Positions 1-6,233 are shown, counted from the stretch's first letter. The stretch is DNA of 6,328 nucleotides from a bacterium HR39 (GCA_002898955.1 BEIP01000088.1:1-6328); one strand, 5' to 3'. Notes: a model not told the origin generated them from the sequence alone. A program made the numbers and translations.

Positions 1-884
1 CTGAGACCGTCGCCGCGCTTGCCGAGCGCCTTGATGGCCTGCGGGAATTCGGTGGCCTTGCCCACGGTCACCGCCTTCGGCCGCAGCCCCTGCTGGGCGG
101 CCTGGGTCCAGAAGGTGGTGAAGTCGGGCGGCACCACCACGCCGGTGACGATCTCGACGCCCCTGTCCCTGAAGGTCGCGATGATGGCCGAGAAGTCGTC
201 GGTGAGGGGCTCGAAGCGGCCCGGATCCACCAGGGTGAAGCCCTTCTCGGCCAGCACCGGCGGGAAGCCGAGCCTGGGATCGCCCCAGGCCAGCCCGTCG
301 TCGTCGTTGGGCCACAGGGCTCCCACCACCCGGTTGGTCTCGATCTTCTCCCACATGCCGGTGTAGACGGCGATGACGTCCTCGAGGCCCCAGAAGAAGT
401 GGTAGGTCCACTTGAAGCCCTTCTTCGGGTCACCACGCCGGCCGAAGAAGTGCGGCTGCCAGGGCGTGTCGTTGGTCACGCAGGGCACGCCTTCGAGCTC
501 GGCCACGTTGGCCACCGGATTGGTGGTATCGGGCGTGGAGGTGGCGGTGATGATGTCCACCTCGTGCTCGACGATGAGCTCCTGCGCCACCTCGGCGGCG
601 CGGTTGGGATTGGACTGACTGTCCTTGACGATGATCTCCACCGGATAGGTGAGATCGCCGTGGCGGATGCCGGGGCCGATGGCCTTCTTCAGGTGTCCGA
701 GGGCGAAGTCGTCCGGTTCGGCGAACACGGCGATGGCGCCGGTTCGGGGCGTGACGAAGCCGATCCTGAGGGTGCGCGGCACGGCCACGGCCGGTGCGGG
801 GAAGCCGGTGGCGGCGACGGCAGCCGTGGCGGTGCCGGCGGCCAGCACCTCGCGCCGGGTCCAGCCTCGGGTCCTGCGGCTCAT
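1..884 (-). CDS. ABC transporter substrate-binding protein, HAAT/Liv type, C-terminus cut by window edge
   Basis: Periplasmic receptor of the importer encoded just upstream; it would capture the solute and deliver it to the LivH/LivM permease. 294 codons are visible, and full-length relatives usually have about 400, so roughly the last quarter is missing. Residues 1-34 look like a twin-arginine signal: TRREVLA at 9-15, an Ala/Thr/Val-rich stretch at 15-28, and a likely cleavage after AVA at 32-34. The mature part opens with the type I periplasmic-binding fold pattern (RTLRIGFVTPRTG, 37-49) and continues with a conserved-looking N-lobe region (TATSTPDTTNPVAN, 113-126). The stretch 142-165 is rich in aromatics (W142, F146, F147, W159, Y161, F163, F164, W165). 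The ATG overlaps the LivM stop as ATGA, and GGGAGGGA lies at 893-900 upstream of it. The ligand is unknown; an aromatic or related compound is inferred from the neighbouring dioxygenase. Confidence 0.9.
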   Translation of the reverse strand, partial: MSRRTRGWTRREVLAAGTATAAVAATGFPAPAVAVPRTLRIGFVTPRTGAIAVFAEPDDFALGHLKKAIGPGIRHGDLTYPVEIIVKDSQSNPNRAAEVAQELIVEHEVDIITATSTPDTTNPVANVAELEGVPCVTNDTPWQPHFFGRRGDPKKGFKWTYHFFWGLEDVIAVYTGMWEKIETNRVVGALWPNDDDGLAWGDPRLGFPPVLAEKGFTLVDPGRFEPLTDDFSAIIATFRDRGVEIVTGVVVPPDFTTFWTQAAQQGLRPKAVTVGKATEFPQAIKALGKRGDGL

Positions 885-1990
885 GGGGATCGTCCCTCCC
901 TCTGCGTGCTCGACCGACTGTCATACGGCGGTACCGCAGATGCGGGCGGCACGCGCCGCGTCGCGAACCATTCGAGTGCGAAGCGCCGCTCCAGCCAACC
1001 CCAGAGTCCGTGTGGGGCGAACAGCATCACCAGCACGCCCAGAAGCCCGAGCGCCATGAGGTACCAGCTGCCGTAGTCGGCGAAGGCCTTCTCCAGCACG
1101 AAGAACAGCACCGCGCCCAGAAGCGGCCCCTCGAGCCGGCCGAAGCCGCCCAGCACCACGACGAAGATGACATAGGCGGTCCAGTCCAGCACCGAGAAGG
1201 CGGCCGCGGGCGAGATGCGGCCGATGTCGAGGAAGATCAGCGCGCCCGTGGCACCCGCCCCGAAGGCGGCGAAGACGTGGACCAGGAATTTGACCGCGCG
1301 GACGTCCACCCCGAGCCCGGCGGCGGCGCGCTCGTCGTCGCGCACCGCGGCCAGCGCCAGCCCGGGGCGGCTGCGCAGCAGCGCCCAGCTCATCCACAGC
1401 GCGAAGGCGGCGAGGGCGAGCGCCGTCCAGTAGAGCACGATGTCGCGGGCGGCCCCGGTGGGCACGCCGAACAGGTGGCGGATCTCCACGACGCCGGGCA
1501 GCAGCTCCATCACCGAGGGGGGCAGCGAGGTGCCGGCACCGCCGCCGAGCGGCGTGATGCGCGCGGCCAGCAGGCGGAAGATCTCGGCCGCCACCCAGGT
1601 GGCGACGGCGAAATACGCCCCGCCGAGCCGGAAGATGAACAGCCCGGCCGGCACCGACAGCGCCGCGGCGGCGATGCCGGCGAGCAGGATGCCGGTGAGC
1701 GGATCGAGGCCGAGGAAGATGCCGGCGGCGAACAGCACGTAGGCGCCGATGCCCACATAGGCGTGCTGGCCGATGGACACGAGCCCGGCGTATCCGGCCA
1801 GCAGGTTCCAGTACTGGGCGAGCGCGAATAGGGTGAGCACGCCGAACAGGTCGTTGAGGACCCGCCGTTCGGTCCACAGCGGTAGCAGGGTCAGCACGAG
1901 GAAGGCGAGGACGGTGAGCGGCACCGAAAGGCGCAGCGGACTGCGGGCGGGTGCGGCGGTGGCGGCGGTGGTACGGGCGCCCGCGCTCAT
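881..1990 (-). CDS. livM: LivM-type ABC transporter permease
   Basis: Inner-membrane permease subunit that pairs with LivH to form the channel of a HAAT importer. It has 369 residues. After a short polar N-terminus (1-20) come about eight to ten hydrophobic segments. The family hallmark AGYAGLVSIGQHAYVGIGAY lies at 65-84, the cytoplasmic coupling loop SRPGLALAAVRDDERAAAGL at 207-226 (where it touches an ATPase), and the late GGFGRLEGPLLGA motif at 281-293. A polar, Arg/Ser/Pro-rich tail of about 25 residues follows the last membrane segment and seems dispensable. The start at 1990 is fixed by a good Shine-Dalgarno (GGAGG at 1997-2001, six bases from ATG) and by the ATGA overlap with the LivH stop; the longer open frame upstream to 2671 is only a shadow of LivH. 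The symbol marks the family, not a proven branched-chain amino acid substrate. Confidence 0.95.
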   Translation of the reverse strand: MSAGARTTAATAAPARSPLRLSVPLTVLAFLVLTLLPLWTERRVLNDLFGVLTLFALAQYWNLLAGYAGLVSIGQHAYVGIGAYVLFAAGIFLGLDPLTGILLAGIAAAALSVPAGLFIFRLGGAYFAVATWVAAEIFRLLAARITPLGGGAGTSLPPSVMELLPGVVEIRHLFGVPTGAARDIVLYWTALALAAFALWMSWALLRSRPGLALAAVRDDERAAAGLGVDVRAVKFLVHVFAAFGAGATGALIFLDIGRISPAAAFSVLDWTAYVIFVVVLGGFGRLEGPLLGAVLFFVLEKAFADYGSWYLMALGLLGVLVMLFAPHGLWGWLERRFALEWFATRRVPPASAVPPYDSRSSTQREGRSP

Positions 1991-2859
1991 GCCGCCCCTC
2001 CCCGGGCCGGGAACAGGCCCTGCGGGCGCACCGCCAGCACGGCGACGAAGGCGAGATGGCCGAAGAGCATCTGCAGTCCCGGATCGATCCAGCCGCCCAC
2101 GCTGATGGCCACGCCCAGCACCATGCCGCCCACGAGCGTGCCCCACAGGCTGCCGAGCCCGCCGATGATCACGGCCTCGAAGGCCCACAGCAGCCGGATC
2201 GGTCCGTCGCTCGGGGCGAAATTGGTCCACACGCCCATGAGCACGCCGGCGACGCCGCACACGGCGAAGGAAAGGCCCATGGCCAGCGCGTAGACCGACC
2301 GGGGCGAGACGCCGACGAGGCGCACGGTGACCGGATCGTCGGCGGTGGCCCGCAGCCGCCGGCCGAAGTCGGTGCGCGCGAAGACGAGCTCCAGCGAGAC
2401 CAGCAGCACCACCGCGGCGAGGAAGACCAGCAGCGGATAGACGCCGACGGTGAGCGGGCCGAGCGCGAGGCTCGCGGTCTCGATGCCGCCGGCCGGAACC
2501 CGGCGGGTGTCTGCCGAGAACAGCTCCAGAAGGGCGTTCTGCAGCACGATGGAGAGGCCGAAGCCGACGACGAGCGGCGGCATCAGCCCGAGGCCGAGGG
2601 TGCGCTCGAGGACGAAGCGCTGGTAGAGCCAGCCGAGGGCGAACATCAGGACCGCCACCGGCAGCAGCCACCAGCCCGGCCCCGCTCCCGTCGCCTCCAC
2701 CAGCAGCAGGATGAGGTAGGCGGCCAGCACGATGAGATCGCCGTGGGCGAGGTTGACGATGCGCATCACGCCGAAGACCAGCGACAGGCCGGTGGCGTAG
2801 AGCGCCAGCAGCCCGCCCAGCAGCACCCCGGAGAGCAGGATCTGGAGGAATTCGCTCAT
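1987..2859 (-). CDS. livH: LivH-type ABC transporter permease
   Basis: Second inner-membrane permease subunit of the importer, 290 residues, a normal length for LivH. It is almost wholly hydrophobic, with about eight predicted membrane segments. The N-terminal family signature GLSLVFGVMRIVNLAHGDLI is at 24-43. The ATPase-coupling loop DFGRRLRATADDPVTVRLVG is at 164-183, and the conserved GGLGSLWGTLVGG stretch at 233-245. The ATG at 2859 overlaps the LivF stop as ATGA. There is no strong Shine-Dalgarno just before it (the upstream bases read CGGGACCGCGGC), so this subunit probably depends on ribosomes finishing LivF. Its own stop overlaps the LivM start the same way. In-frame reading continues upstream to 3231, but that part overlaps LivF and looks nothing like a permease. 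The symbol is used at family level only. Confidence 0.95.
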   Translation of the reverse strand: MSEFLQILLSGVLLGGLLALYATGLSLVFGVMRIVNLAHGDLIVLAAYLILLLVEATGAGPGWWLLPVAVLMFALGWLYQRFVLERTLGLGLMPPLVVGFGLSIVLQNALLELFSADTRRVPAGGIETASLALGPLTVGVYPLLVFLAAVVLLVSLELVFARTDFGRRLRATADDPVTVRLVGVSPRSVYALAMGLSFAVCGVAGVLMGVWTNFAPSDGPIRLLWAFEAVIIGGLGSLWGTLVGGMVLGVAISVGGWIDPGLQMLFGHLAFVAVLAVRPQGLFPARGGAA

Positions 2860-3563
2860 GCCGCGGTCCCGAAATAGGCCTCCCGGATGCGCTCGCGGCC
2901 GAGCTCGGCCGGCCGCCCCTCGAGGGTGACCCGTCCCTCCTGCAGGCAGCAGACGCGATCGGCGACCTGCAGCGCCTGGCCGATGTCCTGTTCCACCACC
3001 ACCAGCGTGATCCCCTGTTCGCGCAGGCGGGGGACCGTGGCGTAGATCTCGCGGATCACCGCCGGCGCGAGGCCGAGGCTCGCCTCGTCGAGGAGCAGCA
3101 GTTCGGGATTGGTGAGGAGTCCGCGGGCGATGGCGCACATCTGCTGCTGGCCGCCGGAAAGCGCCGTGGCAGGGATGTCGCGCCGCTCGCGCAGCACGGG
3201 GAACAGCGCGTAGACGGCATCGAGGTCCCACGGGCCGGGGCGGCCCAGCGCGGCGGCAAGCCGGAGGTTCTCCTCGACGCTCAGGGAGGGGAAGAGGCGC
3301 CGGCCCTCGGGGACGAGGGCGATGCCGCGGCGCACGACCGCTTCGGCGGGAAGGCCCGTGATCGGTTCGCCGCGATGGAGGATCTCGCCCGCGCGCACCT
3401 CGACGAGGCCGGCGATGGCGCCCAGGAGCGTGCTCTTGCCGGCGCCGTTCGCGCCGATCACCGCCACCACCTCACCCTCCCGCACCGTGAGGTCGACCCC
3501 GAAGAGGGCCTGGAAGTCGCCGTAGCCGGCATCGAGGCCACGCACGTCCAGAAGCGTACTCAT
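2856..3563 (-). CDS. livF: LivF-type ABC transporter ATP-binding protein
   Basis: Cytoplasmic ATPase subunit, 235 residues, the usual LivF length. Motifs in order: A-loop Y14 (DAGYG), Walker A GANGAGKST at 37-45, Q-loop region VPEGRRLF at 84-91 with Glu86 where most ABC ATPases have Gln, signature LSGGQQQ at 135-141, Walker B LLLLDE at 155-160, and VVVEQD at 188-193 with Gln192 in place of the switch histidine. Glu in the Q-loop and Gln in the H-loop are, from family knowledge, normal for LivF. It should dimerise with the LivG product and drive LivHM. The start at 3563 overlaps the LivG stop as ATGA and gives the standard N-terminus MSTLLDVRGLDAGYG; the preceding Shine-Dalgarno is poor, consistent with coupling to LivG. 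The longer open frame to 3767 lies inside LivG and is rejected. Confidence 0.96.
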   Translation of the reverse strand: MSTLLDVRGLDAGYGDFQALFGVDLTVREGEVVAVIGANGAGKSTLLGAIAGLVEVRAGEILHRGEPITGLPAEAVVRRGIALVPEGRRLFPSLSVEENLRLAAALGRPGPWDLDAVYALFPVLRERRDIPATALSGGQQQMCAIARGLLTNPELLLLDEASLGLAPAVIREIYATVPRLREQGITLVVVEQDIGQALQVADRVCCLQEGRVTLEGRPAELGRERIREAYFGTAA

Positions 3564-4291
3564 TCCAGATGGATCCCGAGATAGACCTCCTGCACGCGCG
3601 GATCGGCCATCACCGGCGCGGGTTCGCCCTCGGCGATCAGCTCGCCGAAGTCCAGCACCACCAGCCGCTGCACCACGGCGAGCAGCGCGTGGACCACGTG
3701 CTCGACCCAGACGACGGTGAGGCCCTGCGCGTGCAGGCCGCGGATCAGCTCCACCAGCTCGACGCATTCCGCCTCGGTGAGACCGCCGGCGATCTCGTCG
3801 AGCAGGAGCAGGCGCGGGCGGGTGGCAAGCGCGCGGGCGAGCTCCAGCCGCTTGCGCTGCAGGATGGTGAGCGAGCCGGCCGGACGGTCGGCCAGACGGT
3901 CCATGCCGGTGTCGGCGAGGGCCGCGAGAGCCGCCCGTTCCGCCTCGCGCCCGCGCAGCCCGGCGCCGAAATAGGCGCCCACCAGCACGTTCTCGTACAC
4001 GGACAGATGGACGAAGGGACGGGGGATCTGCCAGCTGCGGGCGATGCCCGCGCGGCAGCGGCGGTGCGGCGGATCGCGGGTGATGTCGCGACCGTCGAAG
4101 ACGATGCGCCCCGCATCGGGCCGCACGTCACCGGCGATCAGGCCGAAGAGGGTGCTCTTGCCGGCACCGTTGGGGCCGATGATGCCGAGCGCCTCGCCGC
4201 GGTGGACGGCGAGGTCCACGCTGCGCGCGGCGGGCACCGATCCGAAGGACTTGGAGAGCCCCTCCACCCGCAACAGCACCTGCTCCGACAA
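3560..4291 (-). CDS. livG: LivG-type ABC transporter ATP-binding protein (TTG start preferred)
   Basis: Cytoplasmic ATPase subunit, partner of LivF. From the TTG at 4291 it has 243 residues. Walker A GPNGAGKST is at 39-47, Q-loop Gln88 in SWQIPRPF, Walker B LLLLDE at 161-166, and switch His198 in VEHVV. The signature region reads SLTILQRKRLELARAL (about 140-155), lacking the usual LSGGQ or YGQQ glycines; several Liv-type LivG proteins carry similar degenerate LT-x-x-x-RKRLE versions, so this is probably a subfamily trait and not damage. The start is chosen because GGAGGAAGG lies about nine bases before the TTG and the result begins SEQVLLRVEGLSKSFG, as is typical. The alternative in-frame ATG at 4312 adds seven Gly/Arg-rich residues encoded by the ribosome-binding site itself and follows directly on a hairpin. 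The stop overlaps the LivF start. It is separated by 109 bases from the dioxygenase. Confidence 0.94.
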   Translation of the reverse strand: MSEQVLLRVEGLSKSFGSVPAARSVDLAVHRGEALGIIGPNGAGKSTLFGLIAGDVRPDAGRIVFDGRDITRDPPHRRCRAGIARSWQIPRPFVHLSVYENVLVGAYFGAGLRGREAERAALAALADTGMDRLADRPAGSLTILQRKRLELARALATRPRLLLLDEIAGGLTEAECVELVELIRGLHAQGLTVVWVEHVVHALLAVVQRLVVLDFGELIAEGEPAPVMADPRVQEVYLGIHLE

Positions 4292-4297
4292 GGCGCC

Positions 4298-4306
4298 CCT
4301 TCCTCC
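4298..4306 (-). promoter_or_regulatory. Shine-Dalgarno sequence for livG
   Basis: GGAGGAAGG on the minus strand, its GGAGGA core ending nine bases before the TTG at 4291. It decides the start in favour of TTG over the ATG at 4312, which has no comparable ribosome-binding site because the bases before it sit in an inverted repeat. Confidence 0.6.
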
Positions 4307-4315
4307 CCGCATGCT

Positions 4316-4340
4316 CGACGGGGCCTCGTCGGCCCCGTCG
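4316..4340 (-). repeat. Perfect inverted repeat, 10-bp stem with 5-base loop, upstream of livG
   Basis: CGACGGGGCC pairs with GGCCCCGTCG around a five-base loop (4326-4330). It lies between the dioxygenase stop and the livG Shine-Dalgarno. No run of T follows on either strand, so it does not look like a standard intrinsic terminator. In RNA it would be very stable and could affect processing or livG initiation. Confidence 0.7.
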
Positions 4341-4361
4341 CACCTCCACCGCGAAGGACGG

Positions 4362-4391
4362 GCGTCCCCGGGGCGCCAGCCCCGGGGACGC
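4362..4391 (-). repeat. Perfect inverted repeat, 13-bp stem with 4-base loop, just after the dioxygenase stop
   Basis: GCGTCCCCGGGGC pairs without mismatch with GCCCCGGGGACGC around a four-base loop (4375-4378). On the minus strand it begins nine bases after the catechol 2,3-dioxygenase stop codon. The position suits a transcription attenuator or a 3'-end stabilising hairpin for the enzyme mRNA. The sequence after the stem (CCGTCCTT) has only scattered T residues, so full termination is doubtful. The livG to binding-protein genes may be expressed by read-through at a lower level. Confidence 0.75.
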
Positions 4392-4400
4392 GGGCGGATC

Positions 4401-5327
4401 TCAGGTCACGTTGGAGGTGAAGCCCTCGATCCACTCCTTGCGGTGGTTGAAGTAGAAGATGCCGCGGTCGAGCTGGTCGACCGTCCACGTCACCACCGGC
4501 ATGTCGGGATAGGCGATGTAGCCGCCGGTGAAGACCTCGTTGCGGTTGCCCGCGGGGTCGAAGTAGTAGATCGTCTGGCCGCGGGTGATGCCGTGCCGCT
4601 CGGGGCCGACGTCGATGGAGACGTCGTTCTTCGAGAAGACGTCACCGGCCTTGCGGATCTCGAACCAGTCGTCGAGCCAGAAGGCGAAATGGTGGATCTT
4701 CTTGTCCGGCCCCGGAATGATGGCGATGTCGTGCGGCGTGTTGGAACGGAACAGCCAGGCCGCGATGGGCTTGTCGCTGTGCTCGTTCTCCACCACCCGC
4801 TCGGCCATGTAGAAGTTGAGGGCCTTCATCAGCCACTCGATGGTCTCGGTGGGCTTCTCCGAGGTGATGAGCAGGTGGTCGATGCGCGGCGCGCCGACGC
4901 CCTTGAGGCCCTCCGGATAGGGCGGCGGGTTGAGGCTGGGCAGCGCCTTGCCGACCTGCTCCATCTCCACGTAGAGCTCCATCACGTGGCCCGAGGGGAT
5001 CTCGAAGCGGATGCCCTGGCCCACCTTGTAGTTCTCACCCTCGGAGAAGCGGGTCACCGCCCCGCCGTGCTGCATGACCTGCTTTTCGAGGGCATCGAGG
5101 TCGTCGTAGGTGTGGACCTTGAAGCCCATCTTCTCGAGGCCGGCGCGGTCGGACTGCTGCACGACCACCGAGTGGTGATCGTACTCGTCCCAGCACTTGA
5201 AGTACACGCGATCGTTGTGGCATGCCATCTCCTGCATGCCCATGACGTCCCGGTAGTGCCTGCGCGAGGCCTCGAGGTCCGTCGTGCGGATGTGCACGTA
5301 CCCGAGGCGCATGATTCCCTCACCCAT
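4401..5327 (-). CDS. xylE: Catechol 2,3-dioxygenase (metapyrocatechase), extradiol type I
   Basis: Cytoplasmic non-heme Fe(II) enzyme that opens catechol with O2 to 2-hydroxymuconate semialdehyde, the entry step of the meta-cleavage pathway (EC 1.13.11.2). It has 308 residues, the length of XylE/DmpB enzymes. There are two vicinal-oxygen-chelate domains: an N-terminal one at about 6-120 and the catalytic one at about 147-270. Iron ligands by alignment from memory are His151 (RIDHLL), His213 (IHHFAF) and Glu264 (NRNEVF). Second-sphere residues His199 (PHDIAI), His245 (RHGIT) and Tyr254 (TIYYFDPAG) are also present, so it should be active. Wording such as WLFRSNTPHDIA and RHGITRGQTIYYFDP is closer to the phenol/toluene-type TbuE branch than to TOL-plasmid XylE. 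The ATG at 5327 has a near-ideal Shine-Dalgarno and overlaps the ferredoxin stop by eight bases; a second ATG at 5312 is less likely. The exact substrate (catechol, methylcatechol or other) is not settled. Confidence 0.97.
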   Translation of the reverse strand: MGEGIMRLGYVHIRTTDLEASRRHYRDVMGMQEMACHNDRVYFKCWDEYDHHSVVVQQSDRAGLEKMGFKVHTYDDLDALEKQVMQHGGAVTRFSEGENYKVGQGIRFEIPSGHVMELYVEMEQVGKALPSLNPPPYPEGLKGVGAPRIDHLLITSEKPTETIEWLMKALNFYMAERVVENEHSDKPIAAWLFRSNTPHDIAIIPGPDKKIHHFAFWLDDWFEIRKAGDVFSKNDVSIDVGPERHGITRGQTIYYFDPAGNRNEVFTGGYIAYPDMPVVTWTVDQLDRGIFYFNHRKEWIEGFTSNVT

Positions 5328-5802
5328 GACTCACCTCCTCCGGTTGGGTGCCACTTCCCTCTCCGACCGCGGCGCGCTCCTTCTCGCGCAGCCGCCTGCC
5401 GTAGAGCTCGAAGAAGACGTTGCGGCGCGGCACGAACCGCACCGAGATGTCGGTGATCGGACGCGCCCGGCAGGCGAGGAAGCGGCCGCTCTCGCGCTCT
5501 TCGTCCTCCAGCACGTCCTTCGAATAGTTGGGGCGCATGGCCACGACGCCCTCCAGCAGCTCCAGCTTGCAGGCGCCGCAGCCGCCCTCGCGGCAGCCCA
5601 TGAACGCCCCCCGGCCCCGGCGGCCGAAGTACTGGGCCATGAGCGTCGCCACGAGGGATTCGCCGGGATGCCAGACCAGCTCCTCGCCCTCGACGGAGAC
5701 GCGCACCGGACGTTCGGCCTCGGCCTCGCCGATCAGGATCCCGCGGCGCGGCTCCCCTCCGCTTTCCGGTGCGTCCTCGCGACGTGCGGGCTCCGCGCTC
5801 AT
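5320..5802 (-). CDS. xylT: XylT-type [2Fe-2S] ferredoxin for dioxygenase reactivation
   Basis: Small cytoplasmic electron carrier, 160 residues. Plant-type [2Fe-2S] ligands are Cys70, Cys75 and Cys78 in MGCREGGCGACKLE, with Cys111 in FLACRARPITDISV. The CR-x-GGCG-x-CK pattern and the ACR-x-x-P-TD ending are characteristic of XylT/DmpQ/NahT, which reduce catechol 2,3-dioxygenase back to Fe(II) after oxidative inactivation by substituted catechols. Its placement immediately before, and overlapping, the dioxygenase matches the order in known meta operons. It is longer than those relatives (about 110 residues): roughly 30 polar residues precede the ferredoxin fold and about 35 charged residues follow it (NVFFELYGRRLREKER, 128-143). 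The start at 5802 overlaps the preceding stop as ATGA and has GGAGGTG at 5808-5814. The symbol indicates the family; the reductase that feeds it is not in the window. Confidence 0.92.
   Translation of the reverse strand: MSAEPARREDAPESGGEPRRGILIGEAEAERPVRVSVEGEELVWHPGESLVATLMAQYFGRRGRGAFMGCREGGCGACKLELLEGVVAMRPNYSKDVLEDEERESGRFLACRARPITDISVRFVPRRNVFFELYGRRLREKERAAVGEGSGTQPEEVSHG
5331..5339 (-). promoter_or_regulatory. Near-ideal Shine-Dalgarno sequence for catechol 2,3-dioxygenase
   Basis: AGGAGGTGA on the minus strand is a full complement to the usual 3' end of 16S rRNA, with the GGAGG core six bases from the ATG at 5327. It is embedded in the last codons of the ferredoxin (Glu-Glu-Val-Ser). 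It fixes the dioxygenase start at 5327 and suggests higher translation of the enzyme than of its reactivator. Confidence 0.75.
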
Positions 5803-6233
5803 GCGGGCACCTCCGCGCCGACGGCAGCCAGTCCGGCCCGGGCGATCTCCATGTCCTGCTCCTCGCTCGCCCCGCTCACCCCGATGCCGCCGGCCACCTC
5901 GCCCTCGACGACGACGGGATAGCCGCCGCCGAAGATGGCGACACCCGATATCAGGGGCAGACCGTGGAACAGGGCCGGGTTGTCCCTGAGCAGAGCATAC
6001 CACCGATCGGTCGGGATGGGAAAGGCCACGGCGCTCGTGGCCTTGCGCTGGGCGATGCCGACGGAGAGGGTCGGTGCCCCGTCCATGCGCCGGAACGCCA
6101 GGAGATGGCCGCCGCGGTCCACCACCGCGACGTTGACCGCCACGCCCAGCTCGCGGGCCCGGGCGAGCGCCGCCTCGACCATGCGCGCGGCCGCCTCCGA
6201 GGTCAGTTCCGCCACCCTGCGGACGGAGCTCAT
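5799..6233 (-). CDS. GlcG/HbpS-family (DUF336) protein
   Basis: Small soluble protein of 144 residues, a typical length for the GlcG/HbpS (DUF336) family. Family features seen: VNVAVVDRGGHLLAFRRMDG (33-52), the AQRKATSAVAF helix (61-71), GVAIFGGGYPVVVEGEVAGG (97-116) and GVSGASEEQDMEIARAGL (118-135). There is no signal peptide, so it is probably cytoplasmic. Family members include the heme-binding HbpS of Streptomyces and the C-terminal domain of PduO, but the role of the versions found beside aromatic ring-cleavage genes is not established. Overlap of its stop with the ferredoxin start (ATGA) ties it to the ferredoxin and dioxygenase; a role in iron, heme or redox handling is only an inference. 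The start at 6233 has GGGGAGGG at 6239-6246 at good spacing. Confidence 0.9.
   Translation of the reverse strand: MSSVRRVAELTSEAAARMVEAALARARELGVAVNVAVVDRGGHLLAFRRMDGAPTLSVGIAQRKATSAVAFPIPTDRWYALLRDNPALFHGLPLISGVAIFGGGYPVVVEGEVAGGIGVSGASEEQDMEIARAGLAAVGAEVPA

Noticed and set aside
794..1831. Plus-strand open frame of 345 codons opposite livM
   Set aside because: The Gly/Glu/Gln/Arg/His-rich product has no domain pattern and lies opposite a clear permease; it is a high-GC shadow.
1951..2877. Plus-strand open frame of 308 codons opposite livH
   Set aside because: The low-complexity His/Gln/Glu/Ala-rich product mirrors the hydrophobic codons of livH; there is no independent support.
3560..4291. 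LivG as a broken or inactive ATPase because of its odd signature
   Set aside because: Walker A, Walker B, Q-loop and switch His are intact, the length is normal, and similar degenerate signatures occur in this family.
4289..4312. ATG at 4312 as the livG start
   Set aside because: It would place the strong GGAGGAAGG ribosome-binding site inside the coding sequence and has no ribosome-binding site of its own outside a hairpin. It is kept as an alternative.
4316..4391. Tandem hairpins as a classic intrinsic terminator
   Set aside because: The stems are perfect, but no T-run follows either of them on the minus strand, and genes continue on the same strand.
4044..5456. Plus-strand open frame of 470 codons across the dioxygenase and livG
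   Set aside because: It is antisense to two genes with complete catalytic motifs; its composition (Val/Asp/Leu/His-rich, no recognisable domain) is what GC-rich codons give when read backwards.
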